NCBI GenBank assembly: GCA_023425615.1
Contig: JAFACJ010000618.1
Span: 1-6,235 of the forward strand
DNA length: 6,235 nucleotides
Direction: 5' to 3'
Origin: Actinomycetes bacterium
GTDB taxonomy: Bacteria > Actinomycetota > Actinomycetes > Streptosporangiales > Streptosporangiaceae
A model generated the notes under the pieces. The model was not told the DNA's origin. It saw only the letters and a program-made list of their open reading frames with translations, and searched no databases. Numbering within the stretch: position 1 is the stretch's first letter; the number at the start of each line of letters is the position of its first letter. Below are positions 1-5,157 of the stretch, one piece after another. The position numbers were made by a program, and so were the translations under genes.

Positions 1-617
1 CTGTAGCGCCCGCCGACGTCGGGGTCGGCGAGGAGCACGTGGTAGCCGGCCTGGCGGGCGGAGGTCTCCAGCGGCGAGCCGGGGTCGGTGATGACCACGA
101 ACCGCCGCTTGAGGGCGTCACCGGTGATCCCGGCGTCCTGGAACGCCAGCTCGAAGATCCGCCGGTGGCTGTCGGTCTCGATGGTGCCGCCGCTCTTGGA
201 GGCGACCACCACGACCGTGCGCTCCAGCCGGTCGGCGATGACCCGGCCGACCTGGTGCGGGTCGGTGGTGTCCAGGATGGTCAGCTCCACCCCGGCGGTA
301 CGGGTGATCACCTCGGGCGCCAGCGAGGAGCCGCCCATGCCGGCCAGCACGAAGTGGTCGAGGCCCTCGGCGCGGAACCCGGCGGCCAGCTCCTCCAGCT
401 GGCCGACCAGCGGGCGCGAGGTCTCGGCCAGGTCCAGCCAGCCCAGCCGCCTTGCCGCCTCCGACACCGCGTCGGGACCCCAGAGCTGGGCGTTCTTGGT
501 CGAGAGCGCGCCGGGCACGCCATCGGAGACCAGGCGCTGCAAGACCGGCTCGGTCTCCTCGGCGGCCTCGCCGCGCAGGGTGACCGAGACTCCGGCGGCG
601 GTGACCACTGACGTCAC
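1..617 (-). CDS. pgi: Glucose-6-phosphate isomerase, N-terminal part (cut by left edge)
   Basis: This cytosolic enzyme interconverts glucose-6-phosphate and fructose-6-phosphate, joining glycolysis to the pentose phosphate pathway. The first 205 codons are present and the C-terminal part lies beyond the left edge. SIS-type sugar-phosphate isomerase signatures are visible: [12 protein letters not shown] near residues 91-102, [10 protein letters not shown] near 139-148 (the phosphate-binding Ser/Thr loop), ITDPGSPL near 176-183, and the conserved DPDVGGRY just before the cut. The start is GTG at 617-615. It overlaps the tal stop as GTGA and has GGAGG (629-625) 7 nt upstream inside the tal coding sequence, so translation is probably coupled to tal. 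A second GTG at 608 is a less likely start. The sequence resembles the actinobacterial Pgi that is also found as the C-terminal half of bifunctional transaldolase/Pgi proteins; here the two are separate. The family assignment is firm; that the full gene is intact is assumed. Confidence 0.93.
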   Translation of the reverse strand, partial: MTSVVTAAGVSVTLRGEAAEETEPVLQRLVSDGVPGALSTKNAQLWGPDAVSEAARRLGWLDLAETSRPLVGQLEELAAGFRAEGLDHFVLAGMGGSSLAPEVITRTAGVELTILDTTDPHQVGRVIADRLERTVVVVASKSGGTIETDSHRRIFELAFQDAGITGDALKRRFVVITDPGSPLETSARQAGYHVLLADPDVGGRY

Positions 618-1711
618 GCCTTGTCCTCCAGTTCGGTCTTCAAGGTGGCGAGGAGCTGGTTCCAGGACGCCTCGAACTTCTCGACGCCCTCGTCCTCCAG
701 GACCCGCACGACGTCGTCGTAGTCGACGCCTGCCGCCTTCAGCTCGGCGAACAGGGCGTGCGCCTCGGCGTAGGCGCCGGTGACGGTGTCGCCGCGGATC
801 TCCCCGTGGTCGGCGACGGCGTTCAAGGTGGCCTCCGGCATCGTGTTGACGGTGCCGGGCGCGACGAGCTCGGTGACGTAGAGGGTGTCGGGCAGCGACG
901 GGTCCTTCACCCCGGTGGAGGCCCACAGCGGGCGCTGCGGGTGCGCCCCGGCCGCGGCCAGCGCCTGCCAGCGCTCGGAGGCGAACTTGCGCTCGTACAG
1001 CTCATAGGCCAGCCGGGCGTTGGCCACGCCGGCCTTGCTCTTGAGCTCGGGCCTGCCCAGCTTCTCCAGCCGCTTGTCGATCTCGGTGTCCACGCGGGAG
1101 ACGAAGAACGACGCCACCGACTCGATCGCCGCGATGTCGTGGCCGTTGGCCTTGGCCTGCTCCAGACCGGCGAAGAAGGCGTCGATGACCTCCCCGTACC
1201 GCTCCAGGGAGAAGATCAGCGTGACATTGACGCTGATCCCCGCTGCCAGCACCTCGGTGATCGCGGGCAGGCCCTCCCGGGTGGCCGGGATCTTGATGAA
1301 GAGGTTGGGCCGCTCGACCTGCCACCACAGCGCCTTGGCCTCCGCGACCGTCGCCTCGGTGGCGCGGGCCAGCCGCGGGTCGACCTCGATGGACACCCGG
1401 CCGTCCACGCCGTCGGTGGCGTCGTAGACCGGGCGCAGCACATCGCAGGCCCAGCGGATGTCGTAGGTCGGGATGGCGCGTGACGCCTCCTCCACGCCGA
1501 CGCCGCGGACCGCCAGGTCGCGCAGCTGGGCGTCGTAGGCGTCGCCCTTGCTCAGGGCGTTGGCGAAGATCGTGGGGTTGGAGGTGACCCCGACGACGTG
1601 CTTCTCCGCCACGAGACGTGCGAGATTGCCCGAACGCAGGCGCTCGCGGCTGACGTCGTCGAGCCAGATGGACACGCCCTCGTTCGAGAGGTCCTTCAGA
1701 TTGTCAGTCAT
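614..1711 (-). CDS. tal: Transaldolase
   Basis: Transaldolase moves a dihydroxyacetone unit from sedoheptulose-7-phosphate to glyceraldehyde-3-phosphate, giving erythrose-4-phosphate and fructose-6-phosphate in the cytosol (non-oxidative pentose phosphate pathway). The protein is 365 aa, about the length of the long actinobacterial form. Visible landmarks are IWLDD (Asp18), GVTSNPTIF (41-49), NLFIKIPAT with Lys140 as the expected Schiff-base lysine, VNVTLIFS (161-168) and [11 protein letters not shown] (198-208), with Arg206 as the likely phosphate ligand. [17 protein letters not shown] (263-279) is also typical of the family. The ATG at 1711 is chosen because homology begins directly at MTDNLKDLS. 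The frame is open upstream, but there it only antisense-shadows tkt. The start lies 4 nt after the tkt stop, and a modest AAGGGA (1724-1719) overlaps the tkt end. It is expected to be co-transcribed and coupled with tkt upstream and pgi downstream. Confidence 0.96.
   Translation of the reverse strand: MTDNLKDLSNEGVSIWLDDVSRERLRSGNLARLVAEKHVVGVTSNPTIFANALSKGDAYDAQLRDLAVRGVGVEEASRAIPTYDIRWACDVLRPVYDATDGVDGRVSIEVDPRLARATEATVAEAKALWWQVERPNLFIKIPATREGLPAITEVLAAGISVNVTLIFSLERYGEVIDAFFAGLEQAKANGHDIAAIESVASFFVSRVDTEIDKRLEKLGRPELKSKAGVANARLAYELYERKFASERWQALAAAGAHPQRPLWASTGVKDPSLPDTLYVTELVAPGTVNTMPEATLNAVADHGEIRGDTVTGAYAEAHALFAELKAAGVDYDDVVRVLEDEGVEKFEASWNQLLATLKTELEDKA
624..629 (-). promoter_or_regulatory. 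Shine-Dalgarno of pgi inside the end of tal
   Basis: GGAGGA (629-624 on the minus strand) lies within the last codons of tal. Its GGAGG core ends 7 nt before the pgi GTG at 617. It fixes the pgi start and supports reinitiation across the GTGA overlap. Confidence 0.8.
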
Positions 1712-1715
1712 GTGA

Positions 1716-3806
1716 CTATCCCTTGGCCTTGGTGAGGCTGGACCGCGCTGCGGCCGCCACATGGTCGGGGGTGAGACCGAACTCCTTGTAGAGGGTCTTG
1801 TAGTCGGCGGAGGCACCGAAGTGCTCGAGGCTGACCGACTCACCGGCGTCGCCGACGAACTGGCGCCAGCCCAGCGCCACGCCCGCCTCGACGGAGACCC
1901 GGGCACGCACGGAGGGCGGCAGGACCTCGTTCTGGTAGGTCTGCTCCTGCTCGGCGAACCACTCCACGCACGGCATGGACACCACCCGGGTCGGCGTACC
2001 CTCCGCCTCGAGGGTCTCACGGGCGGCCAGCGCGATCTCCACTTCGGAGCCCGTCGCGATGAGGATCACCTCGGGAGCGCCGCCCGCGGCCTCGGCCAGG
2101 ACGTAGCCGCCCTTGGCCACGCCCTCGGCGGAGGCGAGCCTGTCGCGGTCGAAGACCGGCAGCTTCTGGCGGGTCAGCGCCAGGCCCGCCGGGCGGTGGG
2201 CGTTCTCCAGGATGGTGCGCCAGGCCACGGACGTCTCGTTGGCGTCGGCAGGGCGGACCACGTCGAGGCCGGGGATGGCGCGCAGCGCCCACAGGTGCTC
2301 CACCGGCTGGTGGGTCGGGCCGTCCTCGCCCAGGCCGATGGAGTCGTGCGTCCACACGTAGGTGACGGGCAGCTCCATCAGCGCGGCGAGGCGGACGGCC
2401 GGGCGCATGTAGTCGGAGAACACCAGGAAGGTGCCGCCGTAGGGGCGGGTGCCGCCGTGCAGGGCGATGCCGTTGAGGATCGCGCCCATGGCGTGCTCGC
2501 GGATCCCGAAGTGCAGGGTGCGCCCGTAGGGGCCGCCCTGCCACTCGCCGGTCTGGAACTCGGCGGGGATGAAGGACGGCTCGCCCTTCATCGTGGTGTT
2601 GTTGGACTCGGCGAGGTCGGCCGAGCCGCCCCACAGCTCCGGCAGGACCGGCCCGATGGCCGACAGGACCTCACCGGAGGCGGCGCGGGTGGCGATGTCC
2701 TTGCCCGCGGGGAACTGCGGCAGCTTGGCGGTCCAGCCGGCGGGCAGCTGGCGCTTGGCGATGCGGTCGTACTCGGCGGCGCGCTCGGGGTTGGCCTCGC
2801 GCCAGGCGGCGAAGCCCTTGTCCCACTCGGCGCGCAGGGCGCGGCCCCGGTCGGCGACCTTGCGGGCGTGCGCCAGGACCTCCGGGTCGACGGCGAAGGC
2901 CGCCTCCGGGTCCATGCCGAGGATCTTCTTGGTGGCGGCGACCTCCTCGGCGCCCAGCGCCGAGCCGTGGATCTTGCCGGTGTCCTTCTTCTTGGGCGCA
3001 GGCCAGCCGATGACCGTGCGCAGCGCGATGAAGGTGGGCCGTTCGGTCTCCCGCTTGGCGGCCTGGAGCACCGCGTGCAGCCGCTGGACGTCCTCGGCGT
3101 ACTCGCCGGTCTTCAGCCAGTCCACGCGGTGCACGTCCCAGCCGTACGCCTCGTAGCGGGCCACGACGTCCTCGGACATCGCGATCTGGGTGTCGTCCTC
3201 GATGGAGATGCGGTTGTCGTCCCAGACCAGCACGAGGTTGCCCAGGCGCTGGTGCCCGGCGATGGCGCTGGCCTCGTGGCTGATGCCCTCCTGGACGTCG
3301 CCGTCGGAGCAGAAGGCCCAGATGGTGTGGTCGAACGGGGAGGCGCCCGCGGGGGCCTCGGGGTCGAACAGGCCGCGCTCGCGGCGGGCGGCCATGGCCA
3401 TGCCGACCGCGTTGGCCACGCCCTGGCCCAGCGGGCCCGTGGTGGTCTCCACGCCGGCGGTGAAGCCGTGCTCGGGGTGGCCGGGGGTCTTGCTGCCCCA
3501 GGTGCGCAGCGCCTTCAGGTCATCCAGCTCCAGGCCGTAGCCCGAGAGGTAGAGCTGGATGTACAGGGTGAGGCTGGAGTGGCCGCAGGAGAGCACGAAG
3601 CGGTCGCGCCCGGGCCAGGCGGGGTCGGCCGGGTCGTGCTTCAGCACCTTGTTGAACAGCAGGTACGCGGCCGGCGCCAGGCTCATGGCGGTGCCTGGGT
3701 GCCCGGAGCCCACTTTCTCGACGGCGTCCATGGCGAGGGCGCGGACGGTGTCCACGGCCCGGTTGTCCAGCTCGGACCAGTCAAGGTGGTTGTTGTCGGT
3801 AGTCAC
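1716..3806 (-). CDS. tkt: Transketolase
   Basis: This thiamine-diphosphate enzyme transfers two-carbon ketol units among xylulose-5-P, ribose-5-P, erythrose-4-P, sedoheptulose-7-P and fructose-6-P. At 696 aa it is normal length for a full bacterial transketolase. The N-terminal ThDP-binding domain shows [12 protein letters not shown] (His36), SCGHSSL (His76), KTPGHPE (His110), TTTGPLGQG (121-129) and the Mg/ThDP motif SDGDVQEG (167-174) followed by WDDN with Asn198. The central domain shows [10 protein letters not shown] (393-402), GIREHAM with the catalytic Glu437, FSDYMRPA (463-470) and [16 protein letters not shown] with His499. The C-terminal domain begins near 570. The start is GTG at 3806-3804, which gives [10 protein letters not shown] as in related proteins. 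An in-frame ATG at 3893 would add 29 poorly conserved, Arg-rich residues and has no Shine-Dalgarno. GGAAGGA (3826-3820) is the only nearby ribosome-binding candidate, and its 13-nt spacing is long. It is the first gene of the tkt-tal-pgi operon. Confidence 0.96.
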   Translation of the reverse strand: MTTDNNHLDWSELDNRAVDTVRALAMDAVEKVGSGHPGTAMSLAPAAYLLFNKVLKHDPADPAWPGRDRFVLSCGHSSLTLYIQLYLSGYGLELDDLKALRTWGSKTPGHPEHGFTAGVETTTGPLGQGVANAVGMAMAARRERGLFDPEAPAGASPFDHTIWAFCSDGDVQEGISHEASAIAGHQRLGNLVLVWDDNRISIEDDTQIAMSEDVVARYEAYGWDVHRVDWLKTGEYAEDVQRLHAVLQAAKRETERPTFIALRTVIGWPAPKKKDTGKIHGSALGAEEVAATKKILGMDPEAAFAVDPEVLAHARKVADRGRALRAEWDKGFAAWREANPERAAEYDRIAKRQLPAGWTAKLPQFPAGKDIATRAASGEVLSAIGPVLPELWGGSADLAESNNTTMKGEPSFIPAEFQTGEWQGGPYGRTLHFGIREHAMGAILNGIALHGGTRPYGGTFLVFSDYMRPAVRLAALMELPVTYVWTHDSIGLGEDGPTHQPVEHLWALRAIPGLDVVRPADANETSVAWRTILENAHRPAGLALTRQKLPVFDRDRLASAEGVAKGGYVLAEAAGGAPEVILIATGSEVEIALAARETLEAEGTPTRVVSMPCVEWFAEQEQTYQNEVLPPSVRARVSVEAGVALGWRQFVGDAGESVSLEHFGASADYKTLYKEFGLTPDHVAAAARSSLTKAKG

Positions 3807-3819
3807 CGGAACGCTCAGG

Positions 3820-3826
3820 TCCTTCC
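3820..3826 (-). promoter_or_regulatory. Possible ribosome-binding site of tkt (long spacing)
   Basis: GGAAGGA on the minus strand is the only purine-rich anti-16S match near the tkt start, but 13 nt separate it from the GTG at 3806, more than the usual 5-10. No ATG, GTG or TTG lies in frame at the ideal distance. The start is therefore set by homology rather than by this site. Confidence 0.4.
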
Positions 3827-3882
3827 AAGATCTACGGGATGTCGGTCGACCACGCCCGTGCCCCTGGGCGCTGATCTCTCCG

Positions 3883-3919
3883 AGCCTACTCATTATGACG
3901 CCCGGAAGGATTGGTCTAA
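3883..3919 (-). promoter_or_regulatory. Candidate promoter(s) of the tkt-tal-pgi operon
   Basis: On the minus strand TTAGAC (3919-3914) and CATAAT (3897-3892), 16 nt apart, form a plausible -35/-10 pair. Immediately downstream is a second -10-like hexamer, TAGGCT (3888-3883), which is typical of actinomycete promoters but has no good -35 at 17-18 nt. Either would give a leader of roughly 70-80 nt before the tkt GTG at 3806. The first pair overlaps the DasR-like site. The call rests on consensus resemblance and position only. Confidence 0.35.
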
Positions 3920-3925
3920 ACCATT
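3910..3925. promoter_or_regulatory. DasR-like operator (dre-type inverted repeat)
   Basis: The 16-mer ATTGGTCTAAACCATT matches the published DasR responsive-element consensus ACTGGTCTAGACCACT at 13 of 16 positions. The core TGGTCTAAACCA matches TGGTCTAGACCA at 11 of 12. DasR is a GntR/HutC-family regulator of N-acetylglucosamine and chitin use in actinomycetes, and glucosamine-6-phosphate releases it from DNA. The site lies 104-119 nt upstream of the tkt start and covers the proposed tkt -35 (TTAGAC on the minus strand, 3919-3914), a position suited to repression. The match is seen directly; binding and the identity of the regulator are inferred. Confidence 0.55.
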
Positions 3926-3980
3926 GCCTTCTTTACCCAGAACACAGGGCACATGCCCGATGATTCCCCGCTTAACCCTG

Positions 3981-3996
3981 GCGCGGTTCCCCGCGC
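3981..3996 (+). promoter_or_regulatory. GC hairpin before the ctaB leader Shine-Dalgarno
   Basis: GCGCGG-TTCC-CCGCGC is a perfect 6-bp all-GC stem with a 4-nt loop. It ends 4 nt before the GGAGGAG purine run. No T-run follows in the plus direction, so it does not read as a standard terminator. If transcribed towards ctaB it would be a stable leader structure next to the strongest ribosome-binding sequence in the region. Confidence 0.4.
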
Positions 3997-4011
3997 GGAG
4001 GGAGGAGACGG

Positions 4012-4062
4012 GTGAAACACCGCACCCGGTGGCGGGTATCTCCCAGGTCGGCATTACAGTGA
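4012..4062 (+). CDS. Possible 16-codon leader ORF upstream of ctaB
   Basis: GTG at 4012 is preceded by GGAGGAG (4001-4007), with 6 nt between the GGAGG core and the GTG, the best Shine-Dalgarno in the region. It would encode [16 protein letters not shown] and stop at TGA 4060-4062. It contains a TTA codon (4054-4056), which is very rare in high-GC actinomycete genes. Its GTA, TCT and AGG codons are also unlike the neighbouring genes, which argues against selection for the peptide itself. The stop shares one base with the ATG of the next small ORF. It could be a regulatory leader or chance; it resembles no leader peptide I know. Confidence 0.25.
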   Translation: MKHRTRWRVSPRSALQ

Positions 4063-4127
4063 TGGCGCGGTCGCATGGAGCGGTCGCGCAATCGGACTCC
4101 ACAGAACAGAAGGCTTCCCTGTTGTGA
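4062..4127 (+). CDS. Possible 21-codon leader ORF overlapping the ctaB start
   Basis: ATG at 4062 overlaps the stop of the preceding small ORF by one base. The ORF encodes 21 residues starting [10 protein letters not shown] and ending QKASLL. Its TGA (4125-4127) overlaps the ctaB GTG (4124-4126) as GTGA, the arrangement typical of translational coupling. It has no good Shine-Dalgarno of its own and would depend on reinitiation. The direct repeat GCGGTCGC lies inside it. If a promoter at TACAGT (4055-4060) is the real one, transcription would begin inside this ORF and it would not be translated from its ATG. Confidence 0.25.
   Translation: MARSHGAVAQSDSTEQKASLL
4108..4113 (+). promoter_or_regulatory. 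Ribosome-binding site candidate of ctaB
   Basis: AGAAGG lies 10 nt before the GTG at 4124, an acceptable but not strong Shine-Dalgarno. It supports the GTG at 4124 over the in-frame GTG at 4130, although coupling to the overlapping small ORF could also drive initiation. Confidence 0.5.
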
Positions 4128-5104
4128 CGGTGCTCAGTAACCGGCTCGGCGGCACGACCGGTGTCGAGCTCGAAGCGGATCCGCCGGCCGCCCTTCTGAC
4201 GGACGACGGCCAGGCTCGTACGCTCGGCGCCAAGATCGGGGCCTATGTGGCGCTGACCAAGCCGCGGGTCATCGAACTCCTGCTGATCACCACGCTACCG
4301 GTGATGTTCCTGGCCGCCAAGGGCGTCCCGGACCTGGGCCTGGTGCTGCTCACGCTGCTGTGGGGGACGATGTCGGCGGGCAGCGCCAACGCCGTCAACT
4401 GCTTCATCGACCGCGACATCGACGCCAAGATGCGCCGCACCCGCCGCCGCCCGCTGGCCCGCCACCAGGTGAGCCCCCGCGCCGCGCTGGTCTTCGGCGC
4501 CGCCCTCGGCGTGATCTCCACGGTCGGCTTCCTGGCCACCGTCAATGCCCTGGCCGCGGCCCTGTCGGTCGGCGCGATCCTCTTCTACGTCTTCGTGTAC
4601 TCGCTGGTGCTCAAGCGGCGCACCAAGCAGAACGTGGTGTGGGGCGGCATCGCCGGGTGCATGCCCGTCCTCATCGGCTGGGCCGCCGTCACCGGCTCCC
4701 TGTCCTGGACCCCGTTCGTGCTGTTCGGCGTGGTGTTCCTGTGGACGCCGCCGCACACCTGGACCCTGGCCATGCGCTACCGCGAGGACTACGCCCTGGC
4801 CGGCATCCCGATGCTCCCGGTGGTGGCGGGCGAGAAGCGGGTCGTCCTGGAGAGCCTGGTCTACACCTGGGCCACCGTCCTGTGCTCCCTGCTCCTGTGG
4901 CCCGTGGCGGGCCTCACCCCCGTCTACGGCACGGTGGCGCTGCTCCTCGGCGCCGTCTTCCTGATCGAGGGCCACCGCCTCCTGTCCCGCGTCAACCGCG
5001 GCGTCACCGGCGCCCCCCTGCGCCCCATGCGCTTCTTCCACCTCTCCAACTCCTATCTGGCCCTCCTGTTCACCGCCGTGGCCGTCGACTTCCTCTTCCA
5101 GTGA
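4124..5104 (+). CDS. ctaB: Protoheme IX farnesyltransferase (heme O synthase)
   Basis: This integral membrane prenyltransferase of the UbiA family joins farnesyl diphosphate to protoheme IX, giving heme O, the precursor of heme A for the aa3-type cytochrome c oxidase. The protein is 326 aa. After a hydrophilic N-terminus of about 40 residues comes [17 protein letters not shown] (41-57), the CtaB family hallmark. The first Asp-rich motif is NCFIDRDID (92-100; Asn92, Asp96, Arg97, Asp100), which binds Mg-diphosphate. [24 protein letters not shown] (163-186), [13 protein letters not shown] (207-219) and the second conserved loop [14 protein letters not shown] (220-233) follow. Eight or nine hydrophobic helices are evident, spanning roughly residues 48 to 325. 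The GTG start at 4124 has AGAAGG (4108-4113) 10 nt upstream and overlaps the stop of a 21-codon leader ORF as GTGA. The gene is divergent from tkt, an adjacency also seen in Streptomyces. A protease gene on the same strand begins 53 nt after the stop. Confidence 0.96.
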   Translation: MTVLSNRLGGTTGVELEADPPAALLTDDGQARTLGAKIGAYVALTKPRVIELLLITTLPVMFLAAKGVPDLGLVLLTLLWGTMSAGSANAVNCFIDRDIDAKMRRTRRRPLARHQVSPRAALVFGAALGVISTVGFLATVNALAAALSVGAILFYVFVYSLVLKRRTKQNVVWGGIAGCMPVLIGWAAVTGSLSWTPFVLFGVVFLWTPPHTWTLAMRYREDYALAGIPMLPVVAGEKRVVLESLVYTWATVLCSLLLWPVAGLTPVYGTVALLLGAVFLIEGHRLLSRVNRGVTGAPLRPMRFFHLSNSYLALLFTAVAVDFLFQ

Positions 5105-5116
5105 GCGAACGCTCAC
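5101..5116. repeat. Perfect inverted repeat spanning the ctaB stop codon
   Basis: GTGAGCG-AA-CGCTCAC has 7-bp arms and a 2-nt centre, and it includes the ctaB TGA (5102-5104). It ends 5 nt before the proposed -35 of the protease gene. Its size and symmetry suit a dimeric repressor operator (for example TetR-type). As RNA it could fold into a 6-bp stem with a GAAC loop, but no T-run follows, so a classic terminator is unlikely. The repeat is seen directly; its role is inferred. Confidence 0.6.
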
Positions 5117-5121
5117 CGGAC

Positions 5122-5151
5122 TTAACGCCTCAGGCCGCCCTGGACTAGGCT
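5122..5151 (+). promoter_or_regulatory. Promoter of the PrsW-family gene (leaderless)
   Basis: TTAACG (5122-5127) and TAGGCT (5146-5151), 18 nt apart, resemble an actinomycete housekeeping promoter. TAGGCT ends 6 nt before the ATG at 5158, so the expected transcription start falls on or next to the A of the ATG. The bases just before the ATG (CTCTGTGC) contain no Shine-Dalgarno. Both facts point to a leaderless mRNA, which is common in actinobacteria. Confidence 0.6.
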
Positions 5152-5157
5152 CTGTGC

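Larger units (their letters stand above)
3807..4123. promoter_or_regulatory. Divergent control region between tkt and ctaB
   Basis: This 317-nt gap separates two divergent transcription units and must hold both sets of start signals. It is less GC-rich than the genes, most clearly around 3885-3960. From left to right it holds the tkt leader with a GGTCGACC palindrome (3844-3851) and a small CGCCC/GGGCG stem (3853-3870); the tkt promoter candidates; the DasR-like site; a GGGCA-CA-TGCCC inverted repeat (3947-3958); a GC hairpin (3981-3996); a strong Shine-Dalgarno with two leader ORFs; and an 8-bp direct repeat GCGGTCGC (4067-4074 and 4080-4087). No convincing full -35/-10 pair for ctaB was found. 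TACAGT at 4055-4060 is a -10 candidate, but its -35 region (about 4032-4037) is poor. No conserved protein of normal size is encoded here on either strand. Confidence 0.85.

Noticed and set aside
1712..2020. N-terminal extension of tal by 103 residues
   Set aside because: The added sequence is Arg/Ser/Pro-rich, overlaps the real tkt coding region and has no homology to transaldolase. The ATG at 1711 gives the usual N-terminus.
3953..4015. 20-codon plus-strand ORF starting ATGCCCGAT
   Set aside because: It has no ribosome-binding sequence before the ATG. Its end overlaps the stronger GGAGG-GTG signal in another frame.
3893..4102. 69-codon minus-strand frame in the divergent region
   Set aside because: It has no Shine-Dalgarno, no recognisable motif, and covers the DasR-like site and promoter elements. 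It is most likely chance.
1761..4127. Very long plus-strand open frame opposite tkt, about 788 codons
   Set aside because: It is the complement frame of tkt kept open by the G/C-rich third positions, and its composition (Gly, Ala, Val, Leu, Arg, His, Gln) matches no protein family. Only its last 21 codons, outside tkt, are worth noting as a possible leader ORF.
4295..5116. Minus-strand open frame opposite ctaB, about 273 codons
   Set aside because: It is a His/Gln/Gly/Ala-rich frame shadow of ctaB with no family features. The ctaB frame carries all the conserved motifs.
5101..5130. Intrinsic terminator after ctaB
   Set aside because: The inverted repeat has only a 6-bp stem as RNA and is followed by CGGACTTAACG, not a T-run. 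An operator is at least as likely, so it is listed as a repeat.
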